In this document: positions 34,240-44,617 of the stretch, piece by piece | Layout: each line of letters opens with the position of its first letter | How positions within the stretch are numbered: the first letter of the stretch is position 1 | Origin: Manduca sexta | Lineage: Eukaryota; Arthropoda; Insecta; Lepidoptera; Sphingidae | Length of the DNA stretch: 64,000 nucleotides | NCBI RefSeq assembly: GCF_014839805.1 | Contig: NC_051118.1 | Span: 10,036,391-10,100,390, forward strand | Direction: 5' to 3' | Made by a program: the position numbers and the translations under genes | The notes under the pieces: generated by a model | The model's database searches: none | Told to the model about the DNA's origin: nothing | What the model saw: only the letters and a program-made list of their open reading frames with translations

Positions 34240-34405
34240 ATTGCCTTGCTGGCTTAGTCATATTTCGTGTGCGGTATGACTTCCACTCTAAGATCTCGGT
34301 TTGAAATCCCAAGTTTGGCAAAGTGATAATGGGTTTGTAGAAAATGGATACTCCACTTACACCTCTGCCACCTTCGGGGATAAAAAGCGTGAGCGTGTAT
34401 AATAA
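34240..34405 (+). repeat. Family T SINE, degraded
   Basis: GCTGGCTTAGTCATATTTCG, GGTATGACTTCCACTCTAAG, a B-box-like GGTTTGAAATCCC and GGCAAAGTGATAATGGG, then a shortened tail. Confidence 0.65.
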
Positions 34406-35045
34406 TTTCGACCGACTCAGCCTTTATACATTATCCAAATATGTGTATATAGCAGCTCACAGAAACACAAATAGAAACATTGTTAATATTTATTTAATCA
34501 TATGTACAAACTAAGAGATTGTAATAAAGTGGTCGACTTAGTTCCAGACCTCAAACAAGCTTACGAACCACAGGATTATGTCCAGACCTTAACATGTTTT
34601 ACTGTTTTAAGTATTTACTATTTTGCCACAACGTAGTCCCTTATCTAGTTATAGCATCTATAAACAGGACTAAAGAGTAATATAGATTGTAGATCGGTGG
34701 TCCTGGTTTCGAATCTAAAATTGGATTTTTTCTTTTCCTCAATTTACAAGGATATTTTACGGCACAAAATAAAATTATAATTCGCGCTAAGGAAACGAAA
34801 TTATAGGTTGGATTTTGGACGAGGCTTAAAATCAAATTTCGCAGGTTCACTGCACAGTGCAGGCTTCAAGATCATATTATTATAGTTTAAGAAATATGAT
34901 ACTTAATAAAATATATTTAAGAGGTACTTTTTTAAATACAGCGATTCGAAGTAAAATTAAAAAAGCGAAGCATAATGTAACTAAAAAAAAAAAAAAAAAG
35001 ATATTTTGAGAGGTAAGAGGACAATAGAATTGTAAATTACTGTTA
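34406..35045. other. No gene seen
   Basis: GTCCTGGTTTCGAATCTAAA at about 34697 is a B-box-like scrap of another tRNA-derived SINE. A run of 16 A lies at 34984-34999. Confidence 0.35.
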
Positions 35046-35330
35046 ATTGGATATTACTCGTGGCTTCGTCCGAGTCAAAACCTTTTCCGCTACAAAAATT
35101 CTTGAAACCTTCAATGACAACGCCATCTATAAAATAAATTTAAACAATCTATTAGTTCCCGTGGGAGCAAATAACCGAGATAAAAAATTGCCTATGTGTA
35201 TATCCAGTGCATATTCTACCCATGTATCTAACTTCGTCTAAATCCGTTCAGTTGTTTCTGCTTTTACTTCCAACAAACATACAAACATTTTTACAAACTT
35301 TCGCATTTATAATATTAATAAGATATATTT
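35046..35330 (-). mobile_element. Helitron, older copy
   Basis: On the minus strand it starts near ATCTTATTAATATTATAAAT and ends near TCGGACGAAGCCACGAGTAA. CTAG is mutated. The inner phrase AATCCGTTCAGTTGTTTCTG on the plus strand is shared with the other reverse copies. Confidence 0.68.
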
Positions 35331-35375
35331 ACTATCCGGTAAGCATCCTTATACTAGCTAGGATGGTTTAGGTAT

Positions 35376-35640
35376 TTGATGAGGCTGGATAATAGTAGAA
35401 TAACAAAGAGCATATATAAAGCGAATGTGGATGGAAGAGCCGGTAGGGGTCGACTGTACCGTCAGATATCTGATATTGTTAATAAAGGGCAGGTCAAAGG
35501 TATCCTGAACTGGCGGGAAAGCATAAAAAGTTTGACGAAGGTGAAAGAAGGGAGAAAAGTATGCCAGAATCGTGCAAAGTGGCAATCCATAGCCTCTGCC
35601 TACCTCTATGGGATAGAGACGTGATACTATGTATGTATGT
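35376..35640 (+). mobile_element. LINE ORF2 C-terminus and tail
   Basis: An 82-codon open frame reads GRAGRGRLYRQISDIVNKGQ, then WQSIASAYLYGIET and a stop. This is a typical end of an insect non-LTR retrotransposon protein (basic GRxGRGRxxxxxxDxI... followed by RxxWxSIxxAY). The tail is TGATACTATGTATGTATG. Only the last part of the element is present (5' truncation). Confidence 0.72.
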
Positions 35641-36220
35641 AAGCATCTTTACTTTATGGTTACGAAAAATATACTAAAATGGATATATTTAGTAAATGTA
35701 TGTATTTATAGTCTTCATTTTATTTATTTCCATATAGACACGCCTTAACAATGACGGTAGAGGAAAACCACTGTTCATAAGGAACAAAGGAATCCCCGCG
35801 CTGTTATGTTAATGCTCTTGTTTTACCTTCTGGGAAAAATACCTTGTTACCGTGTGTAGGGAAGGGGGGATTCTAGTTAAACTAGTGCCATTTCAGGATT
35901 CCTAGCTTCGATTTTCTCCAGGACACCTGATTAGAATTTTTTGTAACTCAATTTCAGAAGTTGTTCGCATTAGGCTGTGTCTACACGTTACTGTTATTAT
36001 AAAAAAGGCCACGTAGAAATAGTTAATGTACTAAGTATTGGCAGCTCACATGTATCAGATAGTATAGGATCTACAGCTGCCCTGTTTATGACGTAGTGGT
36101 ATTTTTTAATACTTATAATGACATGAAAATTATAAAACAACTGAGAATTTGACTATATTTTTATATAGTCAAATTCTCAGAAGAAGAATATAGTCAAATT
36201 CTTAGAAGTGAAGTACTCCT
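35641..36220. other. No gene seen, one perfect hairpin
   Basis: Unassigned sequence apart from the palindrome at 36141-36180. Confidence 0.4.
36141..36180 (+). repeat. Perfect 18-bp palindrome plus third half-copy
   Basis: CTGAGAATTTGACTATAT, four T, then the exact complement. The right arm is repeated once more with one change at about 36189-36206. An inverted duplication, able to form a strong hairpin. Confidence 0.9.
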
Positions 36221-36409
36221 ACTACACCTGATGGTAAGTGGGATGAAGTCCAGATAGATTGTTGACTAACGAGAAATATTTATCGCTACTAATAACACCA
36301 TTATACCAGCCCCTGTAAAACCGGATATACACAGGCTGATCTCGAAACGCGACACTTACGTGAGCCACTATGATGTTTTCTACACTTTATAAGATGGCGC
36401 TATCAATGA
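36221..36409 (+). repeat. Family C repeat
   Basis: CACCTGATGGTAAGTGGGAT to CACTTTATAAGATGGCGC; the last 30-40 bases of the family are missing. Confidence 0.75.
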
Positions 36410-36887
36410 ACACAATGTGTTACGGTCATGGACAAATCGTTAATGAAGTAAAGCTAATAAAATATATAGATCGATGGTTCCGAAGTAAACTACCGTATCT
36501 GAAACATAGCTATATTCACTTTTTTTTGGCGTTCCATTATCTAGGTACTGTAACGTACAAACAGATTAAAAAAGATACTAAATAAAGATTTTCTTAATGG
36601 GTTTGGTAGTGAACAGTGCCTACATAAGGATTTTTTTTTCAATAACAATGTTTCACTTAGAAGCCATCGAAATATGTTTCTAAAACAAGTAACACATGTT
36701 TATTTTACATAGAACAGAACATGATGTAATTGCTTAAACAGATTAGCGAATGGGCGACATGCCAAACAACTGCGAATGGAAAAATAAACCACTAAAATGT
36801 ATTAAGTGCTAACTTCCGCTAGCGATTCTGGGAACTTTAATACAATCCTGTTACGCAATTTTGTTTAATAATGCCTGTGTTACAGCG
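36410..36887. other. No feature seen
   Basis: Unassigned AT-rich sequence. Confidence 0.35.
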
Positions 36888-37012
36888 GAATATTATTATT
36901 TATTTTTGTACCCAATTTCATCCAAACCCGTTCATCAGTTTCTACTCACTTCTAATAAATATAAAAATCATTTTTATATACTTACGCATTTATATCAGTA
37001 AGAAGTAACTGT
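36888..37012 (-). mobile_element. Helitron 5' fragment
   Basis: Plus strand CCAATTTCATCCAAACCCG and TTACGCATTTATATCAGTAA are the reverse of the 5' portion of the 2972-3426 subfamily. Confidence 0.6.
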
Positions 37013-37018
37013 AACAGA

Positions 37019-37313
37019 CCTACGTCTGCCATATGGGAGAGTCCGCCTGGGTAGGTACCACTTCAATATCTATTTCTACCGCCAAGCAGCAGTGTGTAAT
37101 CAGTGTTCTGTTTTGGTTTAAAGGACATTGTAGCCAGTGTAATTACTGGACATAATAAAACTTAATATCTCATGTCTCAGGATAGCGAGCGCTGTGGAAT
37201 ACCAAACAATAATGTGTAATTCAAGGTATGTTTCTACTGTTTATGAGCGTTCTCTTACCATCAGGCGAACGGCAAGCTCGTCTCATCATTCAAAGCAATG
37301 CAAAAAACATAAG
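37019..37313 (+). repeat. Family B repeat, full copy
   Basis: GGGAGAGTCCGCCTGGGTAG, TACTGGACATAATAAAACTT and CATCAGGCGAACGGCAAGC, then an A-rich tail. Confidence 0.83.
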
Positions 37314-37963
37314 TTGTAACACAAAGTTTTCTTGTAATCTCAATAAATGGCGCCAGCATAGAATTATATCGCGCTATGGTTTTACAAACCCGTGAAACTA
37401 TATAAGGTTTACAATTTTGTTTATAATTATTCTAACAAGACTTAATTATTGCGAGTATACAACTGCATCCACTCGTCTGGATCTTTCTGGGTCTCTGCAC
37501 AATGTAAACCTGTGTTCATTGTTATATAGTACTTACTAGTGGTCACACCTGTTGTTATTTACTGAAAACCCCTCACCCCGGCTACAAAGTTTAAATATAA
37601 TAAGGTATACAAATATTATCACAGACAGAGCTGCGAACTAAGCTTATTTTACTATTAAATGCGTTTTGGGAGAAAAAACAAAACCCGAATCATAATGACA
37701 GCCATCTACGTAACGAAATATCAGCCACAGACACCAGACGTTTCTAGTTCCAAAACAAAACTAATGAACGCCTTTATATTTAACCGACTGTGATAAAGGG
37801 GGTAATATGCGTCGTGTAATTTGTTCCATTTGAAGGTTGTGGTCTGAGTTTAATTTTGCGTTGTTTGGTAAGATTTCTTATTTGAGCCTTTGCACAGTTG
37901 GGGAGGAAATAAAGGTTCAATTTGCAGCTGATACAAATGTCTATCTATATATTATAATTTAAT
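37314..37963. other. No feature seen
   Basis: Unassigned sequence; no repeat family recognised. Confidence 0.35.
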
Positions 37964-38230
37964 GTCAGCCCTGTATTATATACTGTATATATACCACTGC
38001 TGGGCACGGGCTTCCTTTACTACTGACAGGGATTAGGCCTAAGTCCACCACTCAGGTTTAGTTAAGATTGGCGGACTTCACATACCTTCAAAATACGTTT
38101 AGATAACTTCTCAGGTAAGCAGGTTTCCTCGCAATGTTTTCCTTCACTGTCAATACAATCGATAATTTACAAAAAATACTCACATCATTTTAGAAAAGTC
38201 TGTGGTGCGTGCCCTTGGGTTTTGAATCGG
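37964..38230 (-). repeat. Family A SINE lacking its head
   Basis: Reverse copy from GTCAGCCCTGTATTATATAC to GCCCTTGGGTTTTGAATCGG, where the tRNA-like head is cut and unrelated sequence follows. Confidence 0.75.
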
Positions 38231-38517
38231 GGAGGTATATTTCCAAAATAGAAAATTACCAATTTTGTTGTCTATCTCATAATCGAAGCTGAAAATTCAC
38301 GGTTCCCAACCGAAGTGCCACTGAACTAGTGAGGCAATGAACAATCTATAATTTGCCATCAAGACCATCCTAATTTTTTATCAAGTTATTATTATAAAAA
38401 TGGCCTTAAGAAGGTACCTGGTACCTATGAAGGTACCTGGGTCAGCCCAATCGACTTTAAATTTTCCTGCTCAGTACTAACCCGGAGGCTGCAACTCCTC
38501 GGTAAATGGCAATAGAC

Positions 38518-38745
38518 ATCATCATTTCAGCCGGGAATCGTCCACTGCTGGACACAGGCCTCCCCTATTGAGCGCCACAGGGACCGCTTCTGGGCCGCCT
38601 TCATCCACCGGACTCCGGCGATCCTCACCAGATCGTCGGTCCATCCCGTAGGGGGCCTGCGTACGCTGCGTCTGCCGCAGTAGACATGCTCCCGGCCAAA
38701 ATTATACATGTGCCTATCCCGCAAGTGTAAAGCGTAATGATGATA
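38518..38745 (-). mobile_element. RTE-type LINE 3' end inside a SINE-like sequence
   Basis: On the minus strand an open frame reads RRPPTGWTDDLVRIAGVRWM, then KAAQKRSLWRSIGEACVQQW, the characteristic C-terminus of lepidopteran RTE reverse transcriptases (RPxxxWxDDLxxxAGxxWMxxAxxRxxWxxxxEA). The TCATCATT tail is at the left. Flanks at 38440-38517 and 38746-38850 look like the two halves of a family T SINE (GGTAAATGGCAATAGACAT before, CCCAGACAGCTGGTGT after), so this fragment probably inserted into it. Confidence 0.78.
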
Positions 38746-38850
38746 TGACTATTCCGCTTCGAGCACGAAGCAACGGGAAATATGCAAAGACATTCCAGGA
38801 CAAATGAATGACCTAATTACCTCGAATCTTTCCCAGACAGCTGGTGTCTA

Positions 38851-39389
38851 CATTACAAGTTATATTTATTCAGGGATCTTTGTATAAATAGCATTACCCT
38901 ATTTTTATGAATTCAGTCAAATTTTATGAAATATTTATTTATTCATTAACTATGTAGGTCTCTTGTCTTGGGTACCGCAATGATTAAATCTGCCGCTAAA
39001 GTGTTGTGAAAATGATTCAGTTTATTTTACACTAGCATGGCAATATTACTCTTTAGCGGCGTCAAGGTTAACGCCACTGTAGAGGAACAGATGGTTGCGT
39101 TCCTCTATAGACGGGGAAGATTTCCAGTAGGCAGATATTGCGTCTGACCGGCCGCGGCCCCTCCGACAGTTCCTATTCGGAGGTGGTATATATGCAACGC
39201 GTCGCTCAAATTGTGTAAGTGTAATCTAGGATCGTCTGTCGCCATCTTGCGTGATTGCTATGCAATAAATCACTATAGTTGTGTCAATACCACATAGGTC
39301 TTCTCGAAGTTCCGCTGATGTTGACGAGATGGCGGTATGTATACTAATTGTACCGCTACAACTCTAGTACACTCTGTAGTAAGTAGAGT
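38851..39389. other. Unassigned; possible solo LTR at about 39090-39355
   Basis: GTATATATGCAACGCG (about 39187) resembles a TATA box and CAATAAATCAC (about 39263) a polyadenylation signal. A TG start (39091) and CA end (39359) could frame a ~270-bp LTR, but no target duplication was found, so this stays weak. Confidence 0.25.
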
Positions 39390-39715
39390 AGGATCCAAGA
39401 GTTTCGAATGACGAGAGATGATTCTCCCAGTCTACATTTATGCCGGCCTGTTGATACCAGACTGGTCCTTGTTTTATAGGAGCACAGTAAAATGGCCCCT
39501 CTGCACCTGGTAGTAGGTGGAATGGGGTTCAACGTAATGTCCATTGTCTAGAGATGGTTACCCCTCGGCGGTCAACACAAGTATGCCGGCCTATTCGAAC
39601 CGTGTATATGCACAGGCTAATCCCAGAGCGCGGCACTTACGTGAGCCACTATTGTGTTTTACATCTTATACGGTGGTCGCTGTTCTGACGGATGTGAATA
39701 ACTTCACCAGCAAAT
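39390..39715 (+). repeat. Two family C pieces in tandem
   Basis: 39390-39465 has ATGACGAGAGATGATTCTCC and TTATGCCGGCCTGTTGATAC. 39497-39715 is a second, longer copy from GCACCTGGTAGTAGGTGGAA to CACTATTGTGTTTTACATC. Confidence 0.7.
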
Positions 39716-40456
39716 CACCAGTTTAAAGAATTGTAGCCAGGGTTAACATACGCCCTTTGAGATTGACGATGCTAGATATCCGGATATTCTACTTTTTACG
39801 ATTCATGTGTTTTTAATTTACTGTTTGGTTGTTGCTTTATTAATGGCTAGTATTTATTGATGTATTGGTGCAAGCTTTTTGCTCTTTCGATTGTTTAAAA
39901 TATAACATAAATAAAAGACGAGTACCTGGCTCGCCTCATAATAAGCTGATTTTATAGCAAATCATAATTCAGAATAAAAACAAACGTTGTTGACTATGAC
40001 TAAATCCTTGATTCTTCCTAGGCTACTACGTCAAAATATAAATTTTGAATAACTCAGAATCGAATCCGGGACTATTTCTCAATTCCTAGCTACGTCAAAA
40101 TATTCAGTAATTAAGTTTCCGCTCGAGTAACGTCAGCAAAAACATTCCGCGACAGGCGAGCGCTTATGAAAACGGTGCGAGCAGCGCATGGTGGGTTACC
40201 AGACTCAAGTTACACTTTTCCAGGATAATCCTTGATTTACTGATAGTGTTAGAGTAACAAACTCTCGGGTGGGCGATGAAAGATTTAAATTTGAATCATA
40301 ATAGATCCTTTTACATATATAATATTAAAAAAAAACTAGTACATTTTTTTTAGTGATTATGAAATAATTAAATTAAATATTTAGGTAAAGTTTACAAAGA
40401 AAAAAAATTACAGTAATAATTTTCTTAGATTACTTTAACCGAGAATTATTAACTTT
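39716..40456. other. No feature seen
   Basis: A GC-richer patch near 40130-40200 (GCGACAGGCGAGCGCTTATG) is unassigned. AATCGAATCCGGGACTATTT at about 40061 is a likely reverse SINE B-box scrap. Confidence 0.35.
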
Positions 40457-40655
40457 GCACATTATAAGACAAAGTCCCCCAAACACATCTTTCTGTCTAA
40501 ACGCGATAAATTCAAAAGCTACTTAACGGTTTTTCATACGATCTTCGCCAATAGACGGATTCATTTAAGATAAAGATTTAATAATAAATTATGCTTCATG
40601 TTACAGAAAAAAAATACATATATGCTCTGCTACCCGTGCGAAGCCAAGGCGGGTC
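40457..40655 (+). mobile_element. Helitron (Lep1-like)
   Basis: Start ACATTATAAGACAAAGTCC; end TACCCGTGCGAAGCCAAGGC then GGGTCTCTA, where CTAG has decayed. The ACCCG/CGGGT terminal hairpin is still visible. Confidence 0.75.
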
Positions 40656-40877
40656 TCTATATATAAATATAATATAGAAAACATCGTTTTAAGGATTTCT
40701 GGAGTAAAATAAGGGAATATAGGGCCACATAATTCCGAGATATTCCCGGCATTCCTGGCTCTCTGGCAAGCACACGTCATGGAACGTGACACGCGGTGCG
40801 AGTTCACGGGATTAGACTTGTGACAGAAGTGTAGCTGCACTTATTGAATTTTAATATTTTTATGCATATTTCTTTAT

Positions 40878-40985
40878 GCATCCGATGGATGAGGGCGGCC
40901 CAGAACAGGTGCCTGTGGCTCTTAATGGGGGAGGCCTGTGTCCAGCAGTGGAAGATTCCCAGCTAAAATGATGATGATGATGCAT
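40878..40985 (+). mobile_element. RTE-type LINE extreme 3' end
   Basis: Reads WMRAAQNRCLWLLMGEACVQ then QWKIPS and a stop, followed by ATGATGATGATG. It is the same family as 38518-38745 in the opposite orientation. Confidence 0.75.
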
Positions 40986-40999
40986 ATTTCTTAACAATA

Positions 41000-41095
41000 C
41001 CAAACTGGCATTATATACTGCCCACTGCTGGGTATAGGCCTTGGCTATTCAGGGTATAGGCCGTAGTCCACCACGTAAGTACGAGTTGAAAGACT
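41000..41095 (-). repeat. Family A SINE fragment
   Basis: Reverse 3' portion: ATTATATACTGCCCACTGC, GGCCGTAGTCCACCACG. Confidence 0.65.
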
Positions 41096-41122
41096 TTTAT
41101 ACGGGGAAAAGCAAAGTGCCGC

Positions 41123-41480
41123 CATTGCACCTGATGGTAAGTGGAGTGGGGTCCAATAAAATGTCGACTGATAAGAGATAAGAGATAGTTATCCCTCGTG
41201 TTGTAATAAATAAAACACGGTTTGTAGTAATTGCTAGTTATCTCAGAACAATAACAAGCATAGAAGTAATTTTGGCAGACCATACTGAAAAAGTTTACAA
41301 GATTTATGTCTACATTCCAATACCTGGACAGTTGATAAAATTTTGCCGGACTTTTGGAACCGGATATACACAGGCTGATCCCGGAACGCGACACTTAGGT
41401 GGGCCACTATGGCGGGTTTTAGCACCTTGTGTACGGTGGTCGTTATCCGGGCGGATATAAAATATATCCTACCACCAGCA
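41123..41480 (+). repeat. Family C repeat split by about 135 bases
   Basis: First half CACCTGATGGTAAGTGGAG to about 41203; second half GGAACCGGATATACACAGG (41358) to ATATCCTACCACCAG. The insert between them has no ends that I recognise. Confidence 0.75.
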
Positions 41481-41519
41481 GAATTCACATACCACCGAAA
41501 TTCTTTTTGGAGAATAACG

Positions 41520-41760
41520 TTATAAAGGTTTCCTCATCATACTATCTATATCCATTTCTTATGTTGACGCGATTTTAGACATCAAGCTAAAACTGTTTTA
41601 CGGATTTTATTGTGGTTTTTATATTATAATTTTATCTAGACGTTTCCAAGACTGCAGCCTTCATGGTTACGGGAGGGACTGAGGTGTTATTCGTCAGATA
41701 AGTTAGTTACAATATCTAAATATATTTGTATAATTGTAGTATGTAACCGTAATAAAATCC
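41520..41760 (+). repeat. Family E dispersed repeat
   Basis: Core GACTGCAGCCTTCATGGTTA, GGGAGGGACTGAGGTGTTAT. Related cores are at about 7170-7215 (reverse) and 48965-49110. Confidence 0.6.
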
Positions 41761-43059
41761 GGAAAATAAGTTTTATTTAAATGTCTAACATTCGCGTAAA
41801 TATAAGAAACCACTATATTTTGGAATCGTTTGAATATAAGGTCGACTAAACGATTTAATGGATACAGGAATTAAGAGGGAAAATGGTTCATAAAAACAGT
41901 AATTATGGTATAATATTTATTTATAGCTTACATATATTGTATTTATAGGTATATATAGTTAAGTTGTAAAAATTGGTACCTTTCCTTTCAGTTATTTCAA
42001 ACCTGTATACACTGTGATTTTATAGTCGTTTTCGAACCAAAATATGATTGCTTAGAATAATTTGTAGAACCAAAAAAATTTATTAATTATACAGTTGATA
42101 ATTTAAAAAAAAAATAGTTTTTGATAATACTTTTCACTCGTTCGAGTTTGATAATGATAGTTCCGTCGCGACAATTAATTCATAGTTATGAATGGCACCG
42201 ATCGTAGAGATCGTAAGAGTACGTGAGATTTAGTAGCATTACCAAGAGTTCTCATTTATTATTCGTAAAAAATAATTTTAATGTTATAAAAATATATATT
42301 TTATTAAATTCTTTATTAACTCTATTATATTCAAAATTTAAAAATTTCGTTGCCAAAACCACTATAAAATCACGGCGTATTTACAGTAAGTTTTAATATT
42401 TCTCGTCACCTTTATCACTTGCATGGTCCTCGAGAAACTACTGTTTGATGAACGCAGTCGGACCTAAATAAAAATAAACAATTACTGAATTAATACATTT
42501 ATCATACATAATATAATTATTATGTAAATATTCAAAAGTGATAATATTATTTATCTTTATAAGTAAAATATTCAAAAGTTATTTTATTTGTCTTTAGAAA
42601 GAGTCAATCAATTATTTTCTATTACGTAGATTATTTTAGAAAGAGATGATGAGCTTCGATTTTCTAGAGCGCCGTCTCACTCACTCTTATGTAAAGTTGC
42701 GTAGTTGAGTTGTCGGTTATCTATCTTTATGTGTAATATACTAAGAACTGTACCCGATCTTTAATATAAGAAAGAGTTACATATGCTAATACCAAGCGCA
42801 ATCTAAAACACTTAAAATTGGGCGTTTGCCTACGTTTAAATATCAAATATTAGCAGTCTTCTTGTTTGGACTGGTTTGACTGAGGGTTTAATATGTTATC
42901 TCTTTCACAATCATTACTGGTACAGTCAGCCACAAAAATATCGCAACAATTTCAAAACTTCAAATCGTTTCAACACATTAACTTCAATCGAAATAATTTT
43001 TTTTTTCCATGATAATAAACTGCTTTATATTTTCCCAGAATATAAAGTAACTTATAACC
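41761..43059. other. No gene seen
   Basis: AT-rich sequence with a small duplication (AATATTCAAAAG at about 42527 and 42567). No coding signal. Confidence 0.35.
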
Positions 43060-43168
43060 TTTCTAGTGTCTTGAACTATCTACATACCAAATTTCATATA
43101 AATCCATTTAGTAGATTTTGAGGAAATCTATAAAATACAAACAGAAAAGGGGACTTTGTTTTATAATA
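43060..43168 (-). mobile_element. Helitron 5' part
   Basis: Plus strand ends GGGACTTTGTTTTATAATATG, the reverse of the subfamily start; the rest reads ACCAAATTTCATATAAATCC. It lies just downstream of Kazal gene 2. Confidence 0.65.
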
Positions 43169-43352
43169 TGTATATATTTAAACTAATCCCTTAAAAGTTT
43201 ATTTATGTAAATAAAAAACAATAGTTGATGAGGGACTAAAATCTAAAAGCGATTTGAAATATTGAATTTGTTCAGCTACTTTTGTTGCTAACTGTACAAT
43301 CCCAGTCAAGCGACTCGCAACTAATACAGTGGATAAGTTGTTCTTTGAATAC

Positions 43353-43514
43353 TTACAAGCATTTGTTTGCATAAAAACATCCTTTAGAGGTACACACAGG
43401 GTCGTAGATTCTAGTACATGCACAGTTGGCCTCGGGACATCGTTTGGCGTCGACCCCAATTTGCATCACCGCCAGAACCAGGACGAGACACACTGTAAAG
43501 TACCAGGGAAACAT
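43353..43514 (-). CDS. Secreted Kazal-type peptide, gene 2
   Basis: Starts at ATG 43514-43512. Residues 1-23 (MFPWYFTVCLVLVLAVMQIG, then VDA) form a signal peptide with a likely cleavage before KRCPEA. The mature part has CACTRIYDPVCTSKGCFYAN then KCL. The spacing YDPVC...YANKC fits a Kazal domain; two extra cysteines (RC, GC) are unusual. The frame reaches TAA at 43355-43353, but the bases there are also a strong donor (GTAAGTAT from 43356) at the same place and phase as in gene 1. If spliced, the next exon would have to supply the remaining cysteines; a candidate acceptor at 43321 would leave only a 36-base intron. An AATAAA near 43205 could end the transcript. Inferred role: extracellular serine-protease inhibitor. 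Confidence 0.72.
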   Translation of the reverse strand: MFPWYFTVCLVLVLAVMQIGVDAKRCPEANCACTRIYDPVCTSKGCFYANKCL

Positions 43515-43588
43515 GATCGACTTGGAAGTGTGCAATTGTGTATTGCGTACGAGCTGAGATCTCGAGACAATTGGTATTTAGTTTTTCT

Positions 43589-43722
43589 AATCACTAACAG
43601 CCTGGTGTCTGGAATTGGTGGGCGATATGGCAATGGCTTCGGTCTACATCGTCAGACGGAGATCATGTGGCGAAAAGTGGGTGCCCTGTTTGCACTTCTG
43701 CCTACCCTTTCAGGGATAAGGA
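43589..43722 (+). repeat. Family T SINE, 3' part
   Basis: AACAGCCTGGTGTCTGGAAT, GGCGATATGGCAATGGCTTC, GTGGCGAAAAGTGGGTGCCC, tail CAGGGATAAGGAG. It lies upstream of Kazal gene 2 and directly next to the MITE at 43724. Confidence 0.78.
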
Positions 43723-43723
43723 G

Positions 43724-44053
43724 CCGTTCAAGTATTTCAAGTATTAACCCGATTTTTGAACATTTTTGATCCCTTCATCCCCCCATGTAACGTGCCGTAA
43801 CGTTTTCTAGTACGCCCCGCCTCCCCCTCCAAAAGTTATGTAACTCTAAAGTGACATTTTTTTCTAATATTCACAATTATGTTACGCAAAGTACCGGAAG
43901 GTCGCTGAAATACCTATGTTATTGTTTTAAAATAAAAAAAAACAATGTTACATAACGCGTTGTATGCACCCCCCTCCCGCCCCTGTAACGCATCGTAACG
44001 TTTTACTAGACCCCCCCGCCCCTCCCAAATTGCGTTACGTAATACTTGAACGG
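43724..44053. mobile_element. Family F MITE with CCGTTCAAGTATT ends
   Basis: Perfect 13-bp terminal inverted repeats CCGTTCAAGTATT (43724-43736) and AATACTTGAACGG (44041-44053) enclose 330 bp. Inside are two direct copies of a CGTAACGTTTT plus C-run motif (43798 and 43990). No coding capacity; the target duplication is not clear (at most AG). Confidence 0.78.
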
Positions 44054-44617
44054 AGGGGCCGCTCATGGCATGCTGTGTGATGCCTATACAGCCCGATGTT
44101 TGTAATATTCCAGATATATAGCACATATAGGACATAGCTCGTAAATGTCTGCTGAACTGAGGCATGTTATCCTAAAAATCGGGAATATTGGTTATTAAAA
44201 ATTCCAATAATGCAGTTTATAAAAAAATATTCCAAATCAAGAATCAAACCCGATGATTTAGACAAAAAAAAAATAAGCTAATAAGGATAAAATTCTGAAA
44301 AGTAATGACATAAAATAATCTAGAAAAGGTTTAATTTATTTAAATTTTGTTTAAAATATATCTGTGCAAACGCGTGGCAAAAGTTGGGACCTGGTTTAAT
44401 GAGCTGGCATTTTTATTTCTGCATACTTTAAATATTACATTCGAAGATATTAAAATTTGAAAATATTTAAAGATATTTTTTTGAAAAAATAAAAAACGCT
44501 TTTTATTTAAACGTCGTTATGACCTGCAACCCTATAACCAATTCTATATTATCGCATTCAAGAACTAGATAAAGATTTTATCAATGTTAAATACATTGCC
44601 TCAAACAAGTAGTCTTT
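44054..44617. other. No feature seen
   Basis: AT-rich sequence, nothing recognised. Confidence 0.35.

Noticed and set aside
39091..39359. Solo LTR
   Set aside because: TATA-like and AATAAA motifs are placed plausibly, but no target duplication and no matching second LTR were found; kept only as a weak note.
43272..43356. Second exon of Kazal gene 2 after a 36-base intron
   Set aside because: It would add CFCESLDWDC and a stop, but 36 bases is below the usual minimum for insect introns, so I did not include it in the gene.
43329..43769. 146-codon plus-strand frame opposite Kazal gene 2
   Set aside because: It is the antisense shadow of the Kazal exon followed by SINE and MITE sequence.
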